Both the position numbers and the translations under genes were made by a program. Shown here piece after piece: positions 27,646 through 34,523 of a DNA stretch of 34,523 nucleotides. The stretch is from Cellulomonas sp. (GTDB taxonomy: Bacteria; Actinomycetota; Actinomycetes; Actinomycetales; Cellulomonadaceae), in the NCBI GenBank assembly GCA_027451305.1, contig DAIDJQ010000196.1:1-34523 (forward strand), in the 5' to 3' direction. Each line of letters begins with the position of its first letter. The first letter of the stretch is position 1. The notes beneath the pieces are model-generated. The model saw nothing but the letters and a program-made list of their open reading frames with translations. It did not search any database and was not told where the DNA came from.

Positions 27646-28716
27646 ATGGGTGAGCTCGAGCTGGTGGGACTGCACGAGGACGGCGAGCACCTGGTGCTGA
27701 CCGGTCCCGACGGTCAGCGTTTCCGGTTGCGCATCGACGAGCCGCTGCGGGCGGCCGTCCGACGTGACCGTCCGCAGCTGGAACAGCTGCGCGCCGAGCG
27801 CGCCGGGACCCTCAGCCCCCGCGAGATCCAGGCGCGCATCCGTGCCGGCGCCACCGCGCAGGAGGTCGCCGACTCGGCGGGCCTGCCGGTGGAGGCCGTG
27901 CGCCGGTACGACGGCCCGGTGCTCGCCGAGCGGGAGTACATCGCGGAGCAGGCGCGAGCCGCGCACGTCGGTCACGAGAACGGCTCCCCGGCGTTGGGTG
28001 ACCTGGTCACCGATCGCCTGGCGGCGCGTGGGGTCGACGTCGGCACGCTCGGCTGGGACTCCGCCCGGGACGGGTCCGCGCCGTGGACGGTGCTGGCGCA
28101 CTTCGTCGTCGCCGGCGAGTCCCGGGAGGCCCGGTGGACCTTCGACCCGTCGTCCCATGCGCTCGCCGCGGTGGACGACGAGGCCCGGTGGCTCTCCGAG
28201 ACGGAGCTGGACGAGCCGGTGGGACGGCGTCACCTCGCCGCGGTGCGCGACGTCGTCTTCGACTTCCGGGCCGAACCGGTGCCCTTGCCTGACGATCCCG
28301 GCCAGTCCCCCGAGCCGGACCCCGTCGAGCGGACGGCCGCGCTGCTGGACGACCTGCGCAGCCGGCGCGGCGTGCGTCAGGGGTTCGACGTCGACTCCGA
28401 CGAGGACGACGGCGAGCAGTTCGAGGGTTTCGGACCGCAGCGCGCCTTCGATCTCGCCGCCTTCGAGCAGCGCGTCCCCGGTGCGCACCCGGTCGACGCC
28501 GACCCGGTTGCCGAGGCGCGGGTGCTCTCGGTGACGCACCTGCACACGGCCACGGCGGACGAGCACGACGAGGAGGCACCACCTGCTCCTGCCGTGCCTG
28601 TCCCGGCCGGCCCCCCCGACGAGGCGGCACCCGCCGCCGAGCGCCCACGGTCCCGCCGTGGTCGCGCCAAGGTGCCGAGCTGGGACGAGATCGTCTTCGG
28701 CGCCAAGCCGGAGTGA
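27646..28716 (+). CDS. sepH: Septation protein SepH
   Basis: 356-residue cell-division protein. The N-terminal DUF3071 domain starts with ELELVGLHEDGEHLVL and contains a helix-turn-helix at about 58-88 (SPREIQARIRAGATAQEVAD, then GLPVEAVRRYDGP). The C-terminal half is acidic and Pro/Ala-rich, ending in the conserved SWDEIVFGAK. In Streptomyces SepH binds FtsZ and promotes its assembly at septa. Start ATG 27646 follows GGAAGGGAGG. A possible -10 (CAACCT, 27615-27620) overlaps the small inverted repeat GGTTG-GGTGG-CAACC. It converges on tdk with only 10 bp between stops. Confidence 0.94.
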   Translation: MGELELVGLHEDGEHLVLTGPDGQRFRLRIDEPLRAAVRRDRPQLEQLRAERAGTLSPREIQARIRAGATAQEVADSAGLPVEAVRRYDGPVLAEREYIAEQARAAHVGHENGSPALGDLVTDRLAARGVDVGTLGWDSARDGSAPWTVLAHFVVAGESREARWTFDPSSHALAAVDDEARWLSETELDEPVGRRHLAAVRDVVFDFRAEPVPLPDDPGQSPEPDPVERTAALLDDLRSRRGVRQGFDVDSDEDDGEQFEGFGPQRAFDLAAFEQRVPGAHPVDADPVAEARVLSVTHLHTATADEHDEEAPPAPAVPVPAGPPDEAAPAAERPRSRRGRAKVPSWDEIVFGAKPE

Positions 28717-28726
28717 GGCGCGAGGC

Positions 28727-29392
28727 TTAGGCCTCCGCCGGACCGGGTGCGCTCGCAGTGAGCAGGGTCTGAGGTGTCGGAGCGGCGGCGCGCGCCGTCG
28801 CGGCCGTCATCCGTCGCATGTGGTGCCGCCGGCACAGCACCTCGTACGCCACCTCGGCGCCGCCGGTGACGTCGCCGACCACCACCTGCTCGCCCTCGAC
28901 CACCATGACCCCGTCGACGGTGCGGGCGTTGTGGGTGGCCCGCTCCCCGCACCAGCACAGGGCGCGCACCTGCAGCACCTCCACCCGGTCGGCGAGCTCG
29001 ACCAGCCGTGCCGAGCCCGGGAAGAGCCGAGCCCGGAAGTCCGTGCTGATGCCGAACGCGAACACGTCGACCGCGAGCTCGTCGACCACCCGGGCCAGCT
29101 GGTCCACCTGCGCGGGCGTGTAGAACTGGGCCTCGTCGGCGATCAGGTAGTCCACCGGACGGCCGTGCGTGCGTCGCTGCACCACCTCGGACCAGAAGTC
29201 CGTGTCGTCGTCCACCTCGTTCGCGCGGCGCACCAGGCCGAGCCGCGACGAGATGGTCGCGGTGCCGGCACGGTCGTCCCGCGTGAAGAGGACGCCGTCG
29301 CGGCCACGTGCCGCGTGGTTGTGGTGCATCTGCAGCGCCAGCGTCGACTTGCCGCAGTCCATGGTGCCGGAGAAGAACACCAGCTCAGCCAT
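28727..29392 (-). CDS. tdk: Thymidine kinase (TK1 type)
   Basis: Phosphorylates thymidine with ATP for dTMP salvage. The 221-residue protein has the P-loop GTMDCGKST near the N-terminus, the DEAQFY motif (catalytic-site region) and a zinc site with LCWCGERATHNAR and LCRRHH (three Cys and one His). The tail after residue 195 is Ala/Pro-rich. Start ATG 29392 follows GAGGGAG. It lies 22 bp after the phosphodiesterase-type gene on the same strand, so the four minus-strand genes from pat to tdk may be partly co-transcribed. The region between the tdk and sepH stops has only a 5-bp hairpin. Confidence 0.95.
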   Translation of the reverse strand: MAELVFFSGTMDCGKSTLALQMHHNHAARGRDGVLFTRDDRAGTATISSRLGLVRRANEVDDDTDFWSEVVQRRTHGRPVDYLIADEAQFYTPAQVDQLARVVDELAVDVFAFGISTDFRARLFPGSARLVELADRVEVLQVRALCWCGERATHNARTVDGVMVVEGEQVVVGDVTGGAEVAYEVLCRRHHMRRMTAATARAAAPTPQTLLTASAPGPAEA

Positions 29393-29414
29393 CAGCGTCT
29401 CCCTCGACGGTCCT

Positions 29415-30596
29415 TCACGCCTGCGTGACGAGGCAGGGCACCAACATCTCCTGCCGAGTGAGCGACCCGTGCACGCCGACCAGCCCGAGGGAGGCCGCGG
29501 TCTGCGTCCGGGAGTCGACCACCGTGACGCGGCCGGTCGTGGCCACCACCACGTCACCGATCACCGGCCGGACCCGGTCCGTCACCGCACCGAACCAGCC
29601 GGCCGCCACAGCCTCGTCGCGCGTCGCCAGCACCACCCCGTCCGCGAGCACGTCCGCCCAGCGACCGACGACGTCCGCCGGGTCCGTGCCCTCCTCCAGG
29701 TGCAGGTGCAGGGCCCGCGGCTCACCGGCCACCAGCGCGACCCCCCGGGCGAGCGCCGGTGTCCCGGCCACGTCCCAGCGCAGGTCCGGGTCGACGTCCA
29801 CCATCCCGTGGTCGGCGGTGACCAGCAGCAGCGTGCCCGACGGGAGCAGCCGCGCCAGCCGGGACAGCTCCGAGTCGAGCGCCTCCACCGCGTCGCCCCA
29901 CTGCCACGACCGGCAGCCGGCGTGGTGGCCCACCTTGTCCACGTCCCCCCAGTAGAGGTAGACGAGTCCGAGCGCCCGCAGCTCGCGCACCGCGACGTCC
30001 ACCCGCTGGGCGAGCGAGTCCGCCGCACGATAGGTCGCTCCCGCGAGCGCCGCCCGGGTGAGGCCGGAGCCCTCGAACCGTGCGGGTCCGACGCTGACGA
30101 CCCTGACCCCGTGGTCCACCAGCCCGGCCAGGACGCCGGGTTCCGGCTGCCACTGCTCGGGGCTGGGCAGGTCGGTCCAGGACACGAGGTTGCCGAGCCG
30201 GCCGGTCGCCGGGTCGCGCACCGTGTACCCGAGCATCGCGGTACGTCCCGGCGGCAGGCCCGTGCCGAAGGTGCCCATCGCTGTCGCCGTGGTGGACGGG
30301 AACGTCGTGGTCAGCGGGCTGGAGCCCATCAGCAGCGACCGGAGGAACGGCGCGTGGCCGGCACGCTCGGAGAGGTTGGTGAAGCCGAGCCCGTCGACCA
30401 GGACCACGCACACGCGGTCGGCCGCCGGCAGGGCCAGGACCTCACGAGCCGCCGCGGCGCCGGGGAGGTCTGCCCCGAGCGCACCCGCGAGAGCGGGGAG
30501 GACCTGACGGATGGACCGGCCCTCGAGGTCGGGCTCGATCAGCTCGTCGTCCGCGCCAGGCGCGGCAGCACGCCTGCCACCGACCAGGTCGGTCAC
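29415..30596 (-). CDS. Alkaline phosphatase superfamily nucleotide pyrophosphatase/phosphodiesterase
   Basis: Two-metal hydrolase of 393 residues. Metal ligands and nucleophile appear in the usual order: CVVLVDGLGF (Asp68), TTFPSTTATAMG (Thr nucleophile at about 102), DKVGHHAG (Asp and His) and TADHGMVD (Asp and His). No signal peptide is visible, although many relatives are secreted, so it may be cytoplasmic. Substrate is a phosphodiester or pyrophosphate; family members cannot be separated by sequence alone. Start GTG 30596 overlaps the DUF5998 stop (GTGA), which couples the two. Confidence 0.88.
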   Translation of the reverse strand: MTDLVGGRRAAAPGADDELIEPDLEGRSIRQVLPALAGALGADLPGAAAAREVLALPAADRVCVVLVDGLGFTNLSERAGHAPFLRSLLMGSSPLTTTFPSTTATAMGTFGTGLPPGRTAMLGYTVRDPATGRLGNLVSWTDLPSPEQWQPEPGVLAGLVDHGVRVVSVGPARFEGSGLTRAALAGATYRAADSLAQRVDVAVRELRALGLVYLYWGDVDKVGHHAGCRSWQWGDAVEALDSELSRLARLLPSGTLLLVTADHGMVDVDPDLRWDVAGTPALARGVALVAGEPRALHLHLEEGTDPADVVGRWADVLADGVVLATRDEAVAAGWFGAVTDRVRPVIGDVVVATTGRVTVVDSRTQTAASLGLVGVHGSLTRQEMLVPCLVTQA

Positions 30597-31177
30597 CGGG
30601 CGGCCGCGGTGGCGGCCGACAGCCGACGAGCGAACGTCTGGGCGGCGCGCACCGCGTCGATGCCCTCCGCGACGGAGCTGACCCGCAGCACGACGTCGTC
30701 CGGGGCGAGCGTGCCGGTCAGGCCGTGGTCGGCCTCGCACTCGGGGTCACCGCAGGTGGCGGGCTCCAGGTCCACGCGGGACACGGCCCCCCAGCCGATC
30801 ACCATGGTCAGCTCCAGGACGCCGCGCCCCTGGCGGTGCCGCTGCGGGTCGTCCACCACGTGGGTGAGGGCCACCGAGCGCAGCTCGCGCAGCGGGACAG
30901 CCTCCGTGGTGGCCGACGCCGACGCCGACGGGTGCTCGGCGTCCGGGGCGTGGTCGTCGACGTGGGCGACGACCAGGCGGGTCGGGGTGAGGACGAGGAC
31001 CGTCACGTGGCGTCGCACCTCGGCCTCGTCGAACGTCGTCTCCGGGTGCACCAGGTGCGCCTCGACGGTCTCGCCCGCGAGCGCCACGTCGAGCACGTCG
31101 GCGACCAGCTCCGGGTAGTAGCCGGCGCGGTGCAGGTCGCGGTGCAGGTCCTTGTCCAGGGGGGTCACGGCAGGCAC
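30593..31177 (-). CDS. DUF5998 protein
   Basis: 194-residue soluble actinobacterial protein of unknown function. It starts with a short helical part (LHRDLHRAGYYPELVADVLD), followed by a beta-rich core (VRRHVTVLVLTPTRLVVAHV and VLELTMVIGWGAVSRVDLEP) that resembles PH-like folds. CGDPEC is a possible metal pair, but no partner cysteines are present. Start GTG 31177 has GGGAGG nine bases upstream. It lies 25 bp after the pat stop and overlaps the phosphodiesterase-type gene downstream. Confidence 0.85.
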   Translation of the reverse strand: MPAVTPLDKDLHRDLHRAGYYPELVADVLDVALAGETVEAHLVHPETTFDEAEVRRHVTVLVLTPTRLVVAHVDDHAPDAEHPSASASATTEAVPLRELRSVALTHVVDDPQRHRQGRGVLELTMVIGWGAVSRVDLEPATCGDPECEADHGLTGTLAPDDVVLRVSSVAEGIDAVRAAQTFARRLSAATAAAR

Positions 31178-31202
31178 CGGACCATCCTCCCACCCCGGCC
31201 GG

Positions 31203-33935
31203 TCACGAGCGGGGCAGCCTCCGGGTGGCGTCCGAGCGGTCCGCGTACGCAAGCGTCGCCGAGGCGGACAGGACCACCGCGCCGTGCTCCGCGACGACGA
31301 CCGGGTTCAGGTCCAGCCGGCGCAGCTCGGGCATCCCGTCTGCCAGCACGGACACGCGTGCCACGACGTCCTCGAGCGCGGCGACGTCGAGGGCCGGCAG
31401 CCCGCGGTAGCCGAACAGCCGAGGTGCCGCGCGGGGGCTGCGCACCAGCTGGGCGACGTCGACGTCGGTCAGCGGCGGCACGCCGTACGTGGTGTCCCCC
31501 AACAGGTCGGTCGCGTCGCCCGCGAGGCCGAAGCTGATCACCGGCCCGAACAGCGGGTCCTCGGCCGACCGGACGACGCACGCCGAGCCGCGCGGCGCCA
31601 TCGCCTGCACCTCGAGGGGTGCGCCCGTCGGAGCCGGTCCGAGGGCCGCCGCCAGCTCGAGCACCTGGGCGACGTCGGCCCGCAGCTCGGTCTCGTCGGC
31701 GACGTCGAGCCGCACGCCGCCCAGGTCGGCGCGGTGCCGAAGGGCGGGGACCGTCGTCTTGACGGCGACCGGCCAGCCCAGCGCGTCGGCGGCCGCCACG
31801 GCCGCGTCCGCGTCGTGCACCCCGATCGTCGGCTGCACCTGGATCCCGGCGCAGGCCAGCAGCCTGGCCGTCAGCTCGGCGGAGAGCTCCACCGAGGGCT
31901 CGCCGTCCGGTGGCAGCCACTCGTCGACCAGCCGCCGCGCGGCACGCAGGTCGAGGCCGTCGGGGTGCAGCGGCACGCCTCTGTCGGCGGCGCGCCAGCG
32001 CGCGTACCGCGCTGCGTGCCCGAGCGCGAGCACCGCGTCGGCCGGGGTCGCGTAGGCCGGCACGGTGTGCGTGCTGCCGTCCGGCCCGGTCGCGGTCAGC
32101 TCGTCGGACAGCCCGTGCAGGCCCGACATCACCGCAACGGTGGTACGGCCGGAGCGGGCGGCGGCGATCGCGATCGCCTGCGTCACCGCGGGGTCCAGGT
32201 CGCCGACGACGGGGATCCGCACCGCGATCACCGCATCCAGGTCGGGGGTGTCGTACAGCTCGTGCACCGCCTGTCGCAGCACCTGCGGCTCGGCGTCCTC
32301 CGGGACGAGCGCCACGTGCCGTCCCACACGCAGCCCGTGCGTCGCAGCCAGCTCCGCCACCAGGGTCGCGGCCGAGGCGGAGCTGGCCAGGATCCCGGTA
32401 CGACGCCCCGCCGGCAACGGCTGGTGGGCCACGAGCTGCAGGACGTCGAACATCTGGTGGGTGTTGTCCACCCGGATCACGCCGGACTGGCGCAGCACCT
32501 GCGTGAGGACGCGCCCCGGCACCTGCGTGGCCCGGACGGCGTGGCCGGGGGGCACCACCTGGCCGGACCGGCCGGCGGTCATCACGACGACGGGCTTCAC
32601 CGCGGCGAGCCGACGCGCGACCCGGGAGAACTTGCGGGGGTTGCCCACCGACTCCATGTGGAGGCCGACGGCGACGGTCTGCTCGTCCTCGGCCCAGAAC
32701 TGCATGAGGTCGTTGCCCGAGACGTCCGCCCGATGCCCTGCCGAGACGAACTGCGACAGCCCGAGGCACCGCCGCTCGAGGGCGGACAGCAACGCCACCG
32801 AGAAGGGAGCCGACTGGCAGAACAGCCCGATGGCGCCGGGCCGCGGCACCGAACCGGCGAGCGACACGTCGAGCGTGCGCTCGGGACCGGTGGCCAGCAC
32901 GCCGTACGAGGCCGGCCCCACCATCCGCATGCCCGCACCGTGCGCCGTTCGTAGCAGCAGGCGCTGCCGTTCCAGACCGGCCGGCCCGTCCTCGGCGAAG
33001 CCCGACGAGAGCAGGACCACCGCCCGGACCGAGAGCCGGGACAGCGCGGACACCACGGGAACCGCGTGCTCGCCCGCCACCGCGACCGCGGCCAGGTCGA
33101 TCGGCCCCGGCACGGCATCCAGGTCGGGCCACCAGGTGGCACCTGTCCCGGCGACGGACTCCCGCGCCACGCCCGTGACATGGACCGCGACCTGCCCCGC
33201 GACGGCGGCCGCCGACAGCCCGGCGAGCACACGCGCCACCATCCCCACGTGCAGGGTGCGCGGCCGGTCCGTCCCGGGCCCGACGACGACCACGGACCGT
33301 GACTCGAGCAGCGCCCGCATCGACCGCGCCTCGGCACGGTGCTCGCGCCCGGCCATCACGGACTGCGACCGGTCGGTGGGGTCGATGTCGAACGCGACGG
33401 TGACCACCCCGTCCTCGGTCCGTTGCCGCACCTCGTACCCGGCCTCGCGGAACACCGCGATCATCCGGCCGTTCTGCGGCAGCACCTCGGCGACGAAGCG
33501 CCGCACACCTCGTTCGCGGGCCGCCGCCGCCAGGTGCTCGAGCAGCACCGAGGCGAGGCCGCGCCCCTGCCGCGCGTCAGCGATGTTGAACGCCACCTCG
33601 GCCGTGTCGTCGTCGATCCGGTCGTACCGCGCCACGCCGATGATCCGTTCGTCGCCGGCCGAGCCCGCGAGCGCGACGAGGGCCACCCTGTCGCGGTGGT
33701 CGACGGTGACGAGCCGCTCGAGGTCCCGGTCCGGGAGCCGCTCGAGGGGCGCGAAGAACCGCAGGTAGGTGGACCTCTCGGACTGGGCCACGTGGAAGGC
33801 CTGCAACGCCTCCGCGTCCTGCGGCCGGATGGGGCGGACCCGTGCGGTGGACCCGTCGTGCAGCACGACGTCCGCCTCCCAGGCTGCGGGGTAGCCCGCC
33901 GGGCCGTCGGCCGCAGTGGCCTCGAGGTGGGACAT
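31203..33935 (-). CDS. Pat-type protein acetyltransferase: GNAT domain fused to NDP-forming acyl-CoA synthetase-like domains
   Basis: 910-residue fusion. An N-terminal GNAT domain (about 30-190) has the acetyl-CoA loop ARQGRGLA at 121-128 and Glu113 as candidate base. It is followed by a CoA-binding domain (about 205-345), a succinyl-CoA ligase-like domain (about 350-520) and a C-terminal ATP-grasp domain (about 680-905). The GNAT-first order is that of Streptomyces lividans PatA, which acetylates and inactivates acyl-CoA synthetases; Salmonella Pat has the reverse order. The role is probably post-translational control of acetyl-CoA production. Start ATG 33935 has no ribosome site and lies six bases after TAGCCT, so it is likely leaderless. 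It is divergent from the topoisomerase gene. Confidence 0.92.
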   Translation of the reverse strand: MSHLEATAADGPAGYPAAWEADVVLHDGSTARVRPIRPQDAEALQAFHVAQSERSTYLRFFAPLERLPDRDLERLVTVDHRDRVALVALAGSAGDERIIGVARYDRIDDDTAEVAFNIADARQGRGLASVLLEHLAAAARERGVRRFVAEVLPQNGRMIAVFREAGYEVRQRTEDGVVTVAFDIDPTDRSQSVMAGREHRAEARSMRALLESRSVVVVGPGTDRPRTLHVGMVARVLAGLSAAAVAGQVAVHVTGVARESVAGTGATWWPDLDAVPGPIDLAAVAVAGEHAVPVVSALSRLSVRAVVLLSSGFAEDGPAGLERQRLLLRTAHGAGMRMVGPASYGVLATGPERTLDVSLAGSVPRPGAIGLFCQSAPFSVALLSALERRCLGLSQFVSAGHRADVSGNDLMQFWAEDEQTVAVGLHMESVGNPRKFSRVARRLAAVKPVVVMTAGRSGQVVPPGHAVRATQVPGRVLTQVLRQSGVIRVDNTHQMFDVLQLVAHQPLPAGRRTGILASSASAATLVAELAATHGLRVGRHVALVPEDAEPQVLRQAVHELYDTPDLDAVIAVRIPVVGDLDPAVTQAIAIAAARSGRTTVAVMSGLHGLSDELTATGPDGSTHTVPAYATPADAVLALGHAARYARWRAADRGVPLHPDGLDLRAARRLVDEWLPPDGEPSVELSAELTARLLACAGIQVQPTIGVHDADAAVAAADALGWPVAVKTTVPALRHRADLGGVRLDVADETELRADVAQVLELAAALGPAPTGAPLEVQAMAPRGSACVVRSAEDPLFGPVISFGLAGDATDLLGDTTYGVPPLTDVDVAQLVRSPRAAPRLFGYRGLPALDVAALEDVVARVSVLADGMPELRRLDLNPVVVAEHGAVVLSASATLAYADRSDATRRLPRS

Positions 33936-33941
33936 GCGTCG

Positions 33942-33947
33942 AGGCTA
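33942..33947 (-). promoter_or_regulatory. Leaderless -10 box of the pat gene
   Basis: TAGCCT on the minus strand, six bases from the ATG, without a Shine-Dalgarno sequence. The rest of the 175-bp divergent region (33948-34110) shows no clear operator. Confidence 0.5.
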
Positions 33948-34110
33948 GCGGCCCGCCGCCGGACCGCCCTGGGCACGGGCGGCCGTCCACCCGTCCGACC
34001 GTGCACACACCTTCGGCGCGGACGCGCCGAGGGCGTGCCGTGCCCGCAGCCTCCCGTGCGGCGGCGACAATGGTCGCGACCTACCCCCGCCTGACAGGAG
34101 TCCCGCCCGC

Positions 34111-34523
34111 ATGGCGCGCCGCCCGGCCACCCCTGACCTTCCTCCCGACGACCTCGTCGAGCACATCATCGACATCGACGTCGCGAGCGAGATGGAGGGC
34201 TCGTTCCTCGAGTACGCGTACTCGGTGATCTACGCGCGGGCGCTGCCGGACGCGCGCGACGGGCTCAAGCCCGTGCAGCGCCGGATCCTGTTCCAGATGG
34301 GCGAGATGGGCCTGCGCCCGGACCGGCCCTACGTGAAGTCCGCCCGCGTGGTGGGCGACGTGATGGGCAAGCTGCACCCGCACGGCGACTCGGCGATCTA
34401 CGACGCGATGGTGCGCCTGGCCCAGCCGTTCTCGCTGCGGCTGCCCCTGGTGGACGGGCACGGGAACTTCGGCTCGCTGGACGCGGGCCCGGCGGCCCCT
34501 CGGTACACGGAGGCGCGCCTGGC
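34111..34523 (+). CDS. parC: Type IIA topoisomerase subunit A, topoisomerase IV ParC-like (3' end missing)
   Basis: The first 137 residues of the DNA breakage-reunion subunit, cut by the window end. [16 protein letters not shown] and [17 protein letters not shown] (quinolone-resistance region, with Ser and Asp present) are diagnostic. The active-site tyrosine lies in [21 protein letters not shown] resembles actinobacterial ParC more than GyrA, which normally has GSPGNDPAAAMRYTE, so topoisomerase IV is preferred. The C-terminal beta-propeller that would settle this is not in the window. Start ATG 34111 has AGGAG about 11 bases upstream; the frame is open to the last base. Confidence 0.85.
   Translation, partial: MARRPATPDLPPDDLVEHIIDIDVASEMEGSFLEYAYSVIYARALPDARDGLKPVQRRILFQMGEMGLRPDRPYVKSARVVGDVMGKLHPHGDSAIYDAMVRLAQPFSLRLPLVDGHGNFGSLDAGPAAPRYTEARL

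Overview
The window is chromosomal DNA from a very GC-rich actinobacterium. Evidence is the dense G/C-ending codon use, frequent GTG starts, TANNNT -10 boxes with several probable leaderless genes, and actinobacterial marker families (SepH, DUF3093, DUF3159, DUF3710, DUF4193, DUF5998, CBS-containing GuaB1, GNAT-first Pat). A Cellulomonas-like facultative anaerobe fits best, because full aconitase sits beside a pyruvate formate-lyase (PFL) locus. The genus is inference.

Layout. 1-1281: 3' part of a FadB-type beta-oxidation enzyme cut by the window edge, facing pflB across a strong bidirectional terminator. 1405-6988 (minus): a fermentation locus in transcription order PFL paralogue, pflA (activase), pflB. 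The paralogue and pflA overlap by ATGA. pflB has its own promoter. The upstream paralogue keeps the glycyl-radical loop but has Gly-Ser in place of the catalytic Cys-Cys pair. 7084-10179 (minus): dxs and a GT4 glycosyltransferase. 10386-15472 (plus): a debranching-type glycoside hydrolase, then guaB1, a class I glutamine amidotransferase and a CoA-type Nudix hydrolase in a tight run. 15535-18564 (minus): acnA and a 58-residue ORF, with a striking nested palindrome between them.

18656-23360: a TrkA/potassium neighbourhood. A TRAM-type RNA methyltransferase and a KimA-like APC potassium importer lie on the minus strand, divergent from two overlapping TrkA/RCK genes. 23293-25625 (minus): dut, DUF3710, OB-fold and DUF3159 genes. 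25675-27547: DUF3093, DUF4193 and suhB. 27646-34523: sepH, tdk, a phosphodiesterase-type hydrolase, DUF5998, a Pat-like protein acetyltransferase and the start of a topoisomerase IV/gyrase A gene that runs off the right edge. Most of this second half looks like conserved core chromosome.

Regulation. Both PFL promoters carry a DosR/DevR-like palindrome (GGGAC-N4-GTCCC type) centred at the same distance, 30.5 bp, from the -10 box, which suggests shared control by oxygen or redox. acnA has an 18-bp perfect palindrome, and the small gene upstream has a CRP/GlxR-like site over its predicted start of transcription. No rRNA, tRNA, insertion sequence, CRISPR array or prophage was seen. No gene-free stretch exceeds 300 bases; the longest gaps are 10180-10385, 33936-34110, 26535-26689, 21870-22023 and 3673-3806.
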